From Hydractinia symbiolongicarpus (lineage: Eukaryota > Cnidaria > Hydrozoa > Anthoathecata > Hydractiniidae), in the NCBI RefSeq assembly GCF_029227915.1, contig NC_079879.1:34104501-34168500 (forward strand): a stretch of DNA of 64,000 nucleotides, written 5' to 3'. The notes beneath the pieces were generated by a model. That model was not told the DNA's origin. It saw only the letters and a list, made by a program, of their open reading frames with translations, and made no database searches. Position numbers and translations under genes: made by a program. Below, one piece after another: positions 36,001 to 46,695 of the stretch (position 1 is the stretch's first letter; each line of letters begins with the position of its first letter).

Positions 36001-37481
36001 TTAAAACAATAACAACACACAACATTTTCATTTCCAAATTTTTAACATCACCAAGAAATCGCTGCTATAAATGGCACTTGACTGCCTGCTTTTTTAAACG
36101 TCAATATTTGGAATTGCCAAGTGCCAGAATAAATTAGAAAGGTTAATACAACAATGATTTCTTAAAAATTACATAAACATTTTATTATCTGTTGTGGGAT
36201 AAAATTTTGTTAAGGTAAACATTTTACAAAACATTCATTTGCCCACCCTCCACCCTTCTTCAAATAATTATTACCCCCCTATGTCTGTCTTTCATTGGTA
36301 ACTCCTTTTAAGCACCATCCTTTAATACACCCCACTACTATTTAGGACTTGAGAAATTATAAAATCAAAATTGGAGCAAAAATAAACAATTAGTTGTGAT
36401 TCAATAAGATTCACCAAACCAAACCCCTTTGTTGTAGTTACATGGGTCTCATCTCACCTTTATAGTTATGCGACCAAAAAAACTAATTAATTTTATTTTA
36501 TTAAGTACATATTGAAAGTAACAATACAGAAGCACTTACACTGCAATTCTTGTCTAACTTCTTCCCGAAGTAAAGGTCCAGCAACTTTGTGTATTCGCTC
36601 ACTTACAGGATTTTTGTCGTTTAATGCTTCATTTGTTGAATTAATTATTACATCACATTTCAATTTAGTAATATCTCCATCCCTTAAAAAACATTGAATT
36701 CATAATTCATCTCACACAAAAAGCTACTAAAGTACATACATTTAGCGTTTTCTCGTCATTTCCGAAAGAAATGCAGCAATTTTAAGCTTTGAAGGGATGG
36801 TTTTCTCTTTGTTTTTGAACAAAGTATGGCAATTTTAGGTCTTTGTAAAGTTGTTTTTTACATCGTGTTGGAAATATGCAATTTTTACGATTTGTAGATT
36901 GCTTTTCTCGTATTTTTAGAATATTGTATGACAGTTTTTAAGCTTATTAAGATGTTTTCTCTTCAATACAGCTGTTCACAATTAAAACTTAGCCTTCTTA
37001 TTTTCTTTCGTTAATCCCATGATGTTATCATAAATACAACGATGGGCTTCATGAAGTTTACATGAACTAATTAAAGTTTGTGTATAAGACAAACTCTATT
37101 CTTTTTAACATGAAAAAATAGCTTATGTGTTTAACAATTAGTTAACAATAACAATGAAAGTTCTGAGACTACTATTGTGTACATGTAAGGTTGCGTTTTA
37201 GGGGTGCTGTACATTATCCTCACTACCAGTTAAAAATGAAAGAAATAAGTATATACATACAAAATCTGACATAACAATAGCAAAGAAGAGATAAATACAA
37301 AAAATGTTCTGTGCACTCAAAACACCTACCACAGACTAACTCTTTCATTTATTTCTTGATTTACCGGAAAAGGACTATCTCGCTCTTCAAAAAGTTCAGG
37401 ACATCTTGAGGGTGCTGTGTTGGACCAACGGGGTAAACAGTCAGCTTCAGTGATGCCAGACAATAATCCCAGGGGGTCCAT
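27036..37481 (-). CDS. Ganglioside-induced differentiation-associated protein 2-like (macro + CRAL-TRIO)
   Basis: Thirteen exons read on the minus strand: 37481-37330 (ATG, MDPLGLLSGITEADCLPRW), 36682-36540, 35790-35739, 34508-34407, 34280-34192, 30679-30603, 30410-30323, 30026-29961, 29840-29699, 29598-29522, 28727-28651, 27877 to about 27732, and 27234-27036. Phases agree at nearly every junction. The order is an N-terminal macro domain (INSTNEALNDKNPVSERI, CRTGEAKMTKGYNLPARY, VVHTVGPRYN, GLGVINTTRRGYPPEEGAHI), a linker with PERQIRIMDKP, then a Sec14/CRAL-TRIO domain (GVDRQGRPIVVFIGRYFPAH, YFIHFMDSIASREYVFIYFH). Length is about 470 residues against 497 in human GDAP2. The donor after KYEK near 27732 is not canonical as I read it. 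The extreme C-terminus is unresolved: either a donor follows MEHDVQ at 27036 or the frame reads on to a stop at 26910. GDAP2's biochemical role is poorly known. Confidence 0.93.
27976..28240. mobile_element. Small MITE with ~35-bp terminal inverted repeats in a GDAP2 intron
   Basis: GGTGTTCAGTACACCC (27995-28010) recurs as an exact inverse at 28205-28220. The similarity extends outward over AACGTT-containing sequence to about 35 bp on each side. The enclosed DNA is AT-rich and non-coding. The arrangement resembles a miniature inverted-repeat transposon of about 250-265 bp. Target duplication could not be fixed by eye. Confidence 0.6.
30758..30773. other. 16-bp perfect palindrome
   Basis: GTCACTTTAAAGTGAC lies about 80 bp upstream, in the gene's orientation, of the GDAP2 exon 30679-30603 and reads the same on both strands. 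It could be a remnant MITE end or a protein-binding palindrome. No function is implied. Confidence 0.6.
33045..33505 (+). mobile_element. Decayed LINE 3' fragment in a GDAP2 intron
   Basis: Closely similar to 54380-54900: shared stretches include TTCAGAGAGTTACTTCCTTTG, TATGAGGCCTGTGTAA and CTTGACCGTTTAGAAAGGAA. It encodes remnants of the C-terminal end of a non-LTR retrotransposon reverse-transcriptase protein with frameshifts and deletions. A 3' tail rich in GATGAT follows, as in the other fragment. It lies antisense to GDAP2. Confidence 0.75.
33404..33840. repeat. 437-bp tandem duplication, unit 1 (contains acceptor-less exon copy)
   Basis: Nearly identical to 33841-34277, directly abutting it. 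The left end of the unit lies inside the LINE fragment and the right end three bases short of the acceptor-side end of GDAP2 exon 34280-34192. It therefore carries a copy of that exon (33755-33840) with its donor site but without its own 3' splice acceptor. Only one or two base differences are visible, so the event is young. Confidence 0.93.
33755..33840 (-). pseudogene. Duplicated GDAP2 macro-domain exon lacking its acceptor
   Basis: Encodes the TLSSIGLGVINTTRRG... segment again, downstream of the intact exon in the gene's orientation. The donor (GTAAGC) is present. The acceptor and the first three exon bases are replaced by LINE-derived sequence ending CTCTGCAAAG. Using that AG would change the exon's phase, so normal splicing should skip this copy. 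Confidence 0.8.
33841..34277. repeat. 437-bp tandem duplication, unit 2
   Basis: Carries the LINE tail and most of the functional GDAP2 exon 34280-34192, whose real acceptor (TTTTAG) lies just beyond this unit at 34281-34286. Confidence 0.93.
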
Positions 37482-37624
37482 TTTGTGTGTATTTTACTAA
37501 ATACATAAAAATAATAATTAGTGCTTAAAGTAATGTTTTTAAACATGATGATCAAAAACTGTCGCTTTCAAAATTATTGATCTTTATACAGCAAAACAAA
37601 TTACAGGGTTCGAATTAGCAGTTC

Positions 37625-38705
37625 GCAATTTAAGAACGAAAAGCGGCGATATAAATGCTTTTTTAGATTGCGTTTTAAAAAATTAAGAACAAAGAACAGC
37701 GATAAAAAAGCTTTGTTAGATCGCATTTTAAAAGTTTAAGAACGAAAAGTGGCAATATACAGTACAGTCTGAGTGTAATCTACCGCGGACGTGAAACTTG
37801 TATGAATAGTTCACAAAAAACGGCGATAGAAATGTTTTTTAAGATCGCATTTTAAAAGTTTATAAACGAAAAGCGACAATAGAAAGGTTTTTTAAAAGTT
37901 TAAAAACGAAAAGCTGCGATAGAAATGTTTTCTAAGATCAAATTTTAAAAGTTTAAGAACGAAAAACGGCGATAAATATTTTTTAAAATCACATTTTTAA
38001 AGTTTATAAACGAAAAGCAGCGATAGAAATGCTTTTTTAAATCGCATTTTAAAAGTTTATAAACGAAAAGCGGCGATAGAAATGTTTTTATTTATTTCAA
38101 TAAAAAGTATGCGGAAGGATTATTTTACGTTGTTTGTTAAGAAGGAAATGTTTTCAGTGAGAAATGTAGATATCGTATTTATTTCAGAATATACACCATT
38201 TGTTTTACAAAATTAAACCGTAGTTGTATTCTTTCAATAAAAAAACGCGCTAGTCACTTAATAGTTGTGAACAATGATTCTCATGTTTCTTAAATTAAAC
38301 GCGCTGGAATCTTTTTAAGTAATTAAATTAATAATACATTCTCGCGCAATGTATTATAAAACTTTGCGAAAGATTTTTATTATTTAATTACTTCACGCTA
38401 ATACTTAAGGGAATACCTTATCAATACATTTACACAATGCATCTCGCTATTGCAAGAAATATAATGGCTCCGATATTTCTTCGCAAGCGCATTGTTTTTT
38501 AACTCGCAAATATAAACTCACAAAACCCTTAAGGGATTTAATTATAACGAAAGACAAACGACTGCCGTTTTCCACGCAAAGGTGTGATATTAGCGCATAG
38601 GCGGTAGATTACATTCAGGCTGTACTGTAAATGCTTTTTTAGATCGCGTTTTAAAAAATTAAGAACGAAAAATGGTGATAAAAATGCCTTTTAGATTGTG
38701 GCTTA
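37625..38705 (+). repeat. ~53-bp minisatellite arrays around and inside MITE E1
   Basis: Repeats of about 53 bp contain GCGGCGATAGAAATG and AGATCGCATTTTAAAAGTTT. They occur in a left block (37640-37757), inside E1 (about 37810-38090) and in a right remnant (38630-38700). E1 appears to have inserted into an older array of the same repeat, since the repeat resumes in register on both sides of the TA target. The same unit occurs inverted at 43580-44020 and 52195-52820, and direct at 50797-51215. Confidence 0.9.
37760..38627 (-). mobile_element. MITE E1 carrying an internal minisatellite
   Basis: An 868-bp element bounded by inverted ends starting CAGTACAGTCTGAGTGTAAT and ending ATTACATTCAGGCTGTACTG, with TA at both sides (37758-37759 and 38628-38629). 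Its reverse complement matches E3 (51834-53006) over the unique half, including CTAATATCACACCTTTGCGTGG and CCCTTAAGTATTAGCGTG. There is no ORF. TA targets and CAGT-type ends suggest mobilisation by a Tc1/mariner-like transposase encoded elsewhere. Confidence 0.85.
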
Positions 38706-38714
38706 AAAATTTAA

Positions 38715-38815
38715 CACAAAGTGTGATTTAAAAGGAACTCGCTATCCTATTGTGTTTTTAAATAAAAACAATTATTTTTGCAAGTTTTGCATGCTTACAT
38801 TTGAACAGCACTGTA
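38715..38815 (+). mobile_element. Diverged MITE end related to E2
   Basis: AGGAACTCGCTATCCTATTG and the AAACAATTATTTTTGCAAG that follows are inverted matches to the left part of E2 (about 43020-43070). A degraded TIR-like end follows (TTTGAACAGCACTGTAAACAG, about 38797-38817). This is probably the right end of an older element into whose array E1 inserted. Confidence 0.6.
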
Positions 38816-39268
38816 AACAGCATTTTACTACAAGACTCGTGTTTGAAAAAAACATATTTTTTGTGAAAACAACTTTAATCAGTATACTGTATTTAACTTG
38901 CAGCGTAATGTTCACGAAAACTAGTTAAGAACCTCTGAAACAATAATTACATTTTGAATAATTTCTTACAGCATGCTAAAAAAAAACTTATTTCATTTTT
39001 GCAACATTATTTTGGCTATTGGAGACAAGAAAGTTAAAACAGAGAGAGTTGCTAGTTCGGACACTCAGTCCCCGTGTTTTGGGTTCACAACTTTAAATGT
39101 CCCCCACTTGTCTCTGACATAAAAAATAATAACAGAGGAAAAAGTAAAGCTCACAGGTCACAAAAAAACAAATTCAAGAAAACCCAAAAGTAAATCGCAT
39201 CAACGTGTGACGAATCCATAAACGAACTTTCAAATTTACTCCAAAACATCAGTGTTGATGATTTAGAT

Positions 39269-39739
39269 ATGGCAAATGATATAATTGTCAAAATTAATGC
39301 TTTACTTGCCGACATAAACGATTTTGTTGATGAGAATGAAATCAACTCATTTGCCGCTGTTATTTCAGATATTGATGTTTGTGTAGAAAAAATCGAGATT
39401 AAAAGGTCAAATTTGCGTTCGCTTTCTAATCAAATCAAATTAAATATTGGTGAAACTAAATTCGAAGCAGAATTTGACAAAAACGCTGAAATGTCTTTTG
39501 CTAACATCAACACTTATATCAAGTCTGCATGTCAAAGGTTTGCTGAAATGACTCCCGCAGAGAGATTCAACACTATTAAGTCTAAAGGTTTATGTATTCA
39601 ATGTCTTTTTCCAGGAGCATTACAGTCAACAGGTAAACATTCACAAGGAAAGTGTCGACGCGATTTCGTATGTCCTCATTCTCAAAAACGACAAATACAA
39701 GGTGAAGAAACACGTTTTAGTATGTCAAGATCGCTGTGA
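39269..39739 (+). pseudogene. BEL/Pao gag-like fragment with zinc finger
   Basis: A 156-residue open frame. The N-terminal part is helical and acidic. The C-terminal part has GLCIQCLFPG...KHSQGKCRRDFVCPH, a Cys/His knuckle in the form seen just before the protease in BEL/Pao elements. A TGA ends the frame at 39737-39739; the protein should continue into the protease. Confidence 0.75.
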
Positions 39740-39796
39740 AATCAAGATGCTCTTCAGAAGTACAAAGACAGATGCAACCTTAGACAAAGAGTACCT

Positions 39797-40560
39797 TTGC
39801 CTGAATTCGCAGAGAACATCAAGCTGTCATTTCATACCCAATCAGCTTATGTATCACTAAAAGGTAATACGAAATCCAACTCTGAAGATATCACTGAACA
39901 TGCGATCTACATACTCCAAACAATCAAGGTACAAAGTGAGACGTACACCATATTCTTTGATAATGGATGTGGAGATTTCGTATGCAGACGTGAAGCAACT
40001 AAAAGAATAAATGGCACTCAAGAAAGAGCTGGTCCAGTTACACTTGAGGAGTTGGCAATTTAAAAACTGAATCATCACATGGCATCTATAGCGTAACGTT
40101 ACCACTACATGATGGAAGACATACAGTCATGACAGGAGTTTGCATAGACCGTATCACAAGTGATTTTCCCTTGTATCCTCTGAGAGGGAAAGTATCAGAT
40201 GACATTCAAAACCATTATCGCAATCATGGAGGTATAATAGAAGATCTACCACAGTTACCAGAGTCCGTAGGAGGTCAAACCGACTTTATGATTGGAATCA
40301 AGTACCTGCGATATTATCCCGAAATAGTATTTCAGTTGCCTTCAGGTTTGATAATATATCAATCCCCCTTTTTGAATGCATCTGGTGGCAGAGGAGTAGG
40401 AGGACCACATTCTGTGTTTACAGAAATAGACAAAATTCATCACCATAATCGATCCAATATCAGCCAACAATCCTACCTTAGCCAGCAATATAGTCTATAT
40501 AAAATGGGCTATCAAGTCAACCCAGAAATTTGTACACCAGCTGTCAATAGAAAATCATGA
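39797..40560 (+). pseudogene. BEL/Pao aspartic protease region, frameshifted
   Basis: Two frames (39797-40063 and 40129-40560) cover a retropepsin-like domain. The active-site motif reads DNGCGD where a D-S/T-G type is expected, so the second catalytic-loop residue is altered. FMIGIKYLRYYPE and LPSGLIIYQSPF in the second frame match the conserved segment after the protease in Pao-type elements. The break lies between 40063 and 40129. Confidence 0.75.
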
Positions 40561-41066
40561 AGGTCCCAACACTTACATCGTCCGGAAAAAGAAAATATTC
40601 GATTAGGTAGAAGAAGTTGGTTCAGAAATCAAATATAGATGTGTTGATTGTAGATCATGTCAGAAATGCAAAAATGGGGAGAAAATTGAAATTCTAAGCT
40701 TAAAGGAAGAAGTGGAACAAGAATTAATAGATCGATCGGTTTCAGTAGATGAATCAAGTAACCTCACAATTGCCAGACTACCATTCATTCATAACCCTGC
40801 AGTGAAACTTGCTCCAAACAAGAAAAAAGCATTGAAAGTTCACTACAGTCAACTCAGAAAACTTATAAGGAAGATGTGATCAATTCAGAAAAGAAAATGC
40901 AATCACTTGGATTTGTGGAGTTTGTGCACAACCTTACACCGACACAACAACAGTCATTAAAACACCATCAACTCCAAAACTTCATTCCCTGGCGTGCTGT
41001 ATGGGGCGTCGCAAGCCACTGACAGTGGAACAAGTTTAAATGACATACTTGCTAAAGGTACCAACT

Positions 41067-41143
41067 GTAAATAGTGTACATATCATTTTTATTAGTCTTT
41101 TTCATTTTCTGTAAATCAACTCAATCATATGTACACTATTTAC
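41067..41143. repeat. 17-bp perfect inverted repeat at the BEL/Copia boundary
   Basis: GTAAATAGTGTACATAT (41067-41083) is matched inversely at 41127-41143 with 43 bp between. It sits where BEL/Pao sequence ends and Copia-like fragments begin, so it may be the ends of two head-to-head LTR remnants. Confidence 0.75.
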
Positions 41144-41151
41144 AAACTTCT

Positions 41152-42981
41152 TCACTTTCTCAGCTTACAGCCGAGCCTCTGCAATTGCTTGCAAAAGTCG
41201 ACTTGACGAAGCTCCATTCTTGTCATTGGATCTGCCATTTGGTATTTTGTTGTTATCCAACTAAGTTTTGAAATTTCTTTCTTCTCTATCATTTCTTTCA
41301 AGATGGCAATGTCGACTCTTAATCTTCTGTCCAAAATACCTTTACTGGAATGTGCAGCATCTACCAAAGACTTGCAATCCGTATAACATTTCATCGCAAT
41401 CTGGAGTTCCTAAGTAACAAAGATAAGTCAATTACCATCCCCTTAGCTTGGCAGTCAAAAAGAGTTAGACGGGTTGTCAAAAGTACACTATCAGCAGAAA
41501 CGTTAGCTCTTATAGAAGCTGCAGAATCGTCATACTGGTTATTGAGCATTATTCTGTGACTCTGTGACATGATTAAGTTCATTATCACTCAATGTCTCTA
41601 AATATTCTTTCAGCCAACTTTCTCCACAAAAAGTTTTTGAACAGCCTGAATCCAGAACAGCAGCGCTCAATGTTTCACCCATAAATACATCCATTACCTC
41701 TGTACACAATGTTACTTTCACTTCCTCTTTCTTTTTCTTTCTATTTTCGTATGAGTCTGGGCAATCTCTTTGCCAATGAAACACAGATCCATCTCGATAC
41801 TTCTCCATTCATATCCACAGGATTTCTTTAACGATTATCTTTACTGTTTCTGTCAGCAGTAGGTCTTGTGTAGTTGGTCGCACCTCTAAAGTATCTTCCT
41901 CTTCCTCTAAAATACTGATGACTGCCATGATAAGTCGGTTCTAACTTAATATCATTTACATTGACTCTATCTTGTTGAGCTGTATCACCAAAGATCCTCT
42001 TCAGTTGATTTTTCATTCCGGAAAATGTGAGTTCAGTAATAGTTGCTTTTACCAGTTGTCTTGTTGCTCTGCAATGAAAAGTAAAACTGCTAGTCAAGTA
42101 GTAGCGAAAAATTTAAATGCTATGCATGCAGCAAGACGGGCATATATTGAAAACGAGTCATCAGAAAAGATACGACGAGCTTTGAGACATCAAATCAGAC
42201 CTTCTGGAAATGTGAAATACATGAATGGCGATAAAGTCTATTATCCGAGAAAAGACGACAAACATTGGCATGGCCCAGGTACAGTTATAGGTTTCGAAAG
42301 TCAGTAAGTTTAGGTAAAACATGGAAGTCGATACATTCGTGTGCATCCATGTAATTTAATGCATGAGAAAGGTCAAGAGAGAATAGCTTCTGATGACACA
42401 CCGAAACCTGAAACAAACACAGAACAGTTTATGAAACATCTTGCACTAGAAAATGATGTATACAGTGAAAATGATGAGGATGATGTAGATGCTGTTACAC
42501 TAGAAGAGGACAATGTATACTTTGAAGATACTGTAAATACTATTGAAGAAGAAGAAATGCGGCGAAATGATGATAACTATTGATGAAGTAAGAAAATTAG
42601 AAAATGTGGAACACAATAAAGATGTAAGCGAACAGCGGAATGTCAATGCTAGCAATAAAAATGATGATGGTGAAAATGATGTTATTAAATTAAAACCAAA
42701 GATGGAAACGAAATGAGATCTATTAAACAAATGAAATTGCCAGCCAGAATTGGAGATACTAATATCAATATTGTAACAGATGTTGTGAAAGGATTTGCCA
42801 CTACTTTTTAGTAAAGATGCCATGAAGAAAGCAGGCACAAAAATTAATTTTTCAAAGGACACAATAGAAATTCTGGGAATAAAGCAAAAGGTGTTTCTCA
42901 CATCCTCAGGACACTATTGTATCCCTTTAGGCAAAAGAAAATTTGAATTTGATGATATTTCAAGTGTGGATGTGGAAGAAA
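41152..42981. mobile_element. Scrambled Ty1/Copia-like fragments in both orientations
   Basis: In order: RNase H C-terminal part on minus (41152-41394; TDCKSLVDAA, YQMADPMTRME); another RNase H piece on plus (41423-41559; LAWQSKRVRRVVKSTLSAET); gag zinc-knuckle and protease on minus (41539-41808; AVLDSGCSKTFCGESW), gag on minus (41828-42097); and integrase-end and protease-like pieces on plus (42080-42340 and 42795-42981; RRALRHQIRPSG, SSGHYCIPLGKRK). The order and strands cannot come from one intact copy. At least two insertions plus inversion or recombination are needed. Confidence 0.75.
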
Positions 42982-42983
42982 TA

Positions 42984-44421
42984 CAGTACAGTCTAGATGT
43001 AAGCGTACACGTACGCCAAACTTGCAAAAATAATTGCTTTTATTCAAAAAAACAATAGGATAGCGAGTTCCTTTCAAATTGCACGAAAATAATTGCTTCG
43101 TGTTAAAAACAAAAGCATAGCAAGAAACATTGTTTAAAAACAATAGTCTGCGTGAGAAAAACTTAAACGCAAAGGCCATTGAATTTTTATTTTTTTTAAC
43201 AACGAAACTAATTATAGTAACGCGATTTTAATCTAGATATATTTAAAAAAACACAAGCTCTTTTAAAAAACAACAAATCCAATCATCTAAATATTTAAAA
43301 AAAAACTAATGCTACTTTTAAAACTTTTACTAATATTTCTTTATTGTCAAAACGTATTTTTTAACATGCGAAACTTTTAAAAGTTCTTTTTATAAAAAGC
43401 AACATTTAGCAACGCAAACGGAAAAACCCTATGTTCGGGACTTTTCCCTTCGCGATTAGATTTCGAAAACAAATTAAATTTTTATACCGAAGAAAGGAAA
43501 AATTGTTTTTTCTATCAAACAATGGCTCGCCGTGTTACATTGATAGAGTTGATAATATTTTAAATACTTAAAACACTATTTAACGAAGTTTTTCTATCAC
43601 CGTTCTTCGTTCTTTAACTTTTTAAAAAATCAAAAAAAAAATTTCTATCGCCGTTTTTCGTTTTTAAACTTTTAAAATGCGATCTAAAAAAACATTTCTA
43701 TCGCTGTTTTTTGTTTTTAAACGTTTAAAATGCTATCTAAAAAACATTTCTATAGCCGTTTTTCGTTTTTAAACTTTTAAAATGCGATCTAAAAAACATT
43801 CTATCGCCGCTTTTTGTTTTTAAACTTTTAAAATGCGAACTAAAAAAACATTTCAATTCGCTGTTTTTCGTTTTTAAACTTTTAAAATGCGATCTAAAAA
43901 AACATTTCTATCGCCGCTTTTCGTTCTTAAATTTTGAAAAGGCGATCTAAAAAACATTTCTATCACCGTTTTCCGTTCTTACACTTCTAAAACACGATCT
44001 AAAATAGCTTTTCTATCAAAATTAAAGTTTCAATCTTTGTTAAAATATAATAATTTCTATCGCTTTAAAGCTTTATTTAACCCCCGCAACCAACAATGCC
44101 TTCTCGCTAGTTTATTTAGTTTCCACGCAAAACTTTTGTTTAATAAAAATATTAAACAATGGCTCTTTGTGTCACATTGATAGAGTTGATAACGTTTGCA
44201 ATTATACTATTGGGAATAGTTATGTTACACTATTTAACAATAGTTACGCGCAGTTATAATAAGCTATTTTTTCTTCAATAATCTTTTGTTTATTACACGC
44301 AAGTTAATGGCTTACAAGACTCGCAAGATAATTAATAAGAACAAAAGACAAACAACTACCTCCTCCGAGAAAAAGGTGTGAAACTTAAGTGTATGCGTAC
44401 GCTTACATCTGGACTGTACTG
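42984..44421 (+). mobile_element. MITE E2 (1.44 kb) with inverted minisatellite, inside retrotransposon debris
   Basis: Ends CAGTACAGTCTAGATGTAAG and CTTACATCTGGACTGTACTG, with TA at 42982-42983 and 44422-44423. It has the same plan as E1 and E3: TIRs, an AT-rich unique part with AGACAAAC...AGGTGTGAAACTT near one end, and a minisatellite array (about 43580-44020), but diverged unique sequence, so it is a sister subfamily. It interrupts a Copia-like reading frame just after SSVDVEEI. No ORF of its own. Confidence 0.85.
43580..44020 (-). repeat. ~53-bp minisatellite array within E2, inverted
   Basis: About eight units of the family found at 37.6-38.7 kb but in reverse orientation (TTTAAAATGCGATCT and TTTCTATCGCCG on plus). 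Units differ by small indels and base changes, so the array is older or more diverged than the UFL1 minisatellite. Confidence 0.9.
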
Positions 44422-44559
44422 TATACTTGTTTTCACGGGTGTAAGAAAAATATCTGACGAGGTAATATCCAGGTACGAATTGTCAAATTACTGGACTTGT
44501 TTACAGATTTAACAGTAACTGTAAAAATAAATCTTTTATTACAAAATCAAATAAGTCCA

Positions 44560-45520
44560 TCTCTTAAGTGGGAACAATTATCTTGTCCAGTGATGACTTG
44601 AAGGCTGCCAGAGAGTACTTTTGGAAAAAAGCAACCGCTGAAGTTAAGAAATTCGCAAGAAAGGATGCTTATGCTAAAATATCAAAAGAAAACAACAACT
44701 TACTGTAATTTACAGGACGTATTCTACCAACTAACATGAGCACTATTACAGATGTTATGTTAGATTTGACAAGTTCCACATTTTTTGTACCAATTGTTGA
44801 TAAGTATTCACCTATTGCTTATAGCATAATCAATAAGGTTCATTGGTGTTGCTAAGCATTCCGGTATCGAAACCGATCATCGATACGTCATGAAGCAAGT
44901 GCACATAATCGAAGGTAGAGGACAAGTAAAAGTTATCAGAAAAAATTGTGAAAGATGTCGATATCTACTTAAACGTACCATCGAAGTTGCTATGGGACTG
45001 ATCTCCAATCACAATCTCAACATCGATCCTGCATTTTACATGTGTCAATTCGATCTAGCTGGCCCATTCTTGTCATATTCCCCAGACAACAAGAGAGCTA
45101 CTGTAAAAATTTAGTACTTGGTGTTTTGTTGTACCACAACATCAACCATAAAAATAAAAGTCATGGAAGATTACAGCACCTCAGGTTTCATCCAAGCGTT
45201 TATTCAGTTTTCATGTGAGGTTGGATATCCAAAAATCCTTTTACCAGAGGAAGGAAGCCTATTAGTGAGTGAATGCAAAAACATGAAAATCACGTTTATG
45301 GATTTAAAGGGTAGACTCTACAAAGAAATGGGAATTAAATTCGAGACATGCCCTGTTGGGGGACACTTTATGCATGGTAAAGTAGAAAGAAAAATTAAAC
45401 AAGTTAAAGAATCTATATTAAAATCAAATTCAAATAAGAGACTTTCTATACTACAATGGGAGACTCTGTGTACAGAAATAACCAATTGTATTAATGATCT
45501 CCCATTAGCTATTTGAGATG
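44560..45520 (+). pseudogene. BEL/Pao integrase fragment
   Basis: ORFs 44890-45114 and 45118-45516, with upstream traces from about 44600, carry the pre-integrase zinc-binding region (RKNCERCRYLLKRT) and part of the DDE integrase core (YMCQFDLAGPF; GHFMHGKVERKIKQVKESI with the Glu). In-frame stops at 45112-45114 and 45514-45516 interrupt it. Confidence 0.8.
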
Positions 45521-45764
45521 TCACAGCTGATTTTGAAAATGCTGATCTAATAACACCTAATCGTTTATGCCTCACCAGTTGGTCCTATTGCCTCAACTGA
45601 TAAGCCTTGGAAATTTACTGATCAAAACCGTAGGATATTCAATGCATGGTTCGAATGTTGGTTAATAACCCAATGTACCTAAACTAATGAAACAACCAAA
45701 ATGGTTTTGAAATGATCTTAATATCAAAATTGGCAACATTGTCATATTCCTAAAAGCAGAAAAT

Positions 45765-45989
45765 TTGTCAGGACAATATATGTATGGTTTATTAGTTGAT
45801 GTTGAATTTGGAAAGGGTATAAGAACAGCTATTGTTAGATATCGAAACTCAAGCGAATCGACTAATCGAGTAACAAGACGAGCTGTCAGAGAATTAATCG
45901 TTATTCATCACGTTGACGAATTGGATATACAAACTGAATTGTATAAAGCTGCGTTGAAAGCAAAAGTGATGTTAAATTATATTAATTAA
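45765..45989 (+). pseudogene. BEL/Pao C-terminal (DUF5641-like) fragment
   Basis: A 74-residue frame with GLLVDVEFGKGIRTAIVRYR and TRRAVRELIVIHHVDEL, the beta-strand segment that follows integrase in BEL/Pao polyproteins. It ends at a stop at 45987-45989, and the putative LTR follows about 65 bp later. Confidence 0.7.
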
Positions 45990-46671
45990 GACAAATCTTA
46001 AAATATTGATTGTCAATATCAATTATCAATCAAAATTTTTCATTTGTCTGGGGGCAATGTACAGTTAACACTGGATTTGTATTGATTTCGTGTTTTATGA
46101 TACTATACGTTCGTTTCGTGTTCAATATGTTTGCTACGTGCTTTTTTTATTGTTCTTTTATGGTGTATTGCGTAAATAACTTGTGCTTTATGTTCGTGTC
46201 TCAAGTGTGCTATTTTTATTGATAGAATTTATATATGTAGTTTTTTCACGTTTTTTTTTTCATTCCCACTCATAAAGACAAAGTAACAAGTTCAAATTAA
46301 ATTTCAAACACAAAAGTTACAAAGTTTTGTTTTATCAAATTTCAAATAAATTTGCGTGTGTTCAAGAAGTTCAAGAAAGTTAAATCATCCTTTTAAGCCC
46401 TGTAAAGAATAGTTAGTATACATTTGTTATTTATTTATTTACCTATTATTCATTTCAAATTTAAGCGTTGTGTTTTTTTTCATATTTTCGTATTTTCTGT
46501 GTATTTATTTTAGTTTGAACCTTGTTTAACAAAAAGTTCCAAGCAATTCTATCAAGGTTTTTTGTGATCCCGCGAAAACTTAACAGGCAATTTTTTTGCC
46601 AACTACTATGCTTTAAAAACTCTGTGCGAAGGTTCTTTATGTGAACATGAGATCGTTACACGAGGTCGTAA

Positions 46672-46695
46672 AAGTTACATTCAGGCGGTACTGTA
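46672..46695. mobile_element. Orphan MITE-like end
   Basis: GTTACATTCAGGCGGTACTG followed by TA resembles the right TIR of E1/E3 (ATTACATTCAGGCTGTACTG) with about four changes. No matching left end was found nearby, so this may be a solo terminus or a deleted element. Confidence 0.5.

Larger units (their letters stand above)
39061..46200 (+). mobile_element. Broken BEL/Pao LTR retrotransposon hosting later insertions
   Basis: Pieces of one BEL/Pao-type polyprotein appear in order on the plus strand: gag-like ORF with zinc finger (39269-39739), aspartic protease region (39797-40560), the start of the RT region (about 40560-41020), then after a gap the pre-integrase and integrase (about 44560-45520) and a C-terminal DUF5641-like segment (about 45720-45989). 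Stops and frameshifts separate all pieces, and the RT/RNase H core is missing where Copia-like pieces and MITE E2 now sit (about 41040-44423). A sequence starting TGTACAGTTAACACTGG at 46057 could be the start of the 3' LTR. I did not find a matching 5' LTR. The element is dead. Confidence 0.85.

Noticed and set aside
37625-38100. CRISPR-like repeat array
   Set aside because: The repeats are contiguous and diverged without unique spacers, and the genome is eukaryotic. It is a minisatellite.
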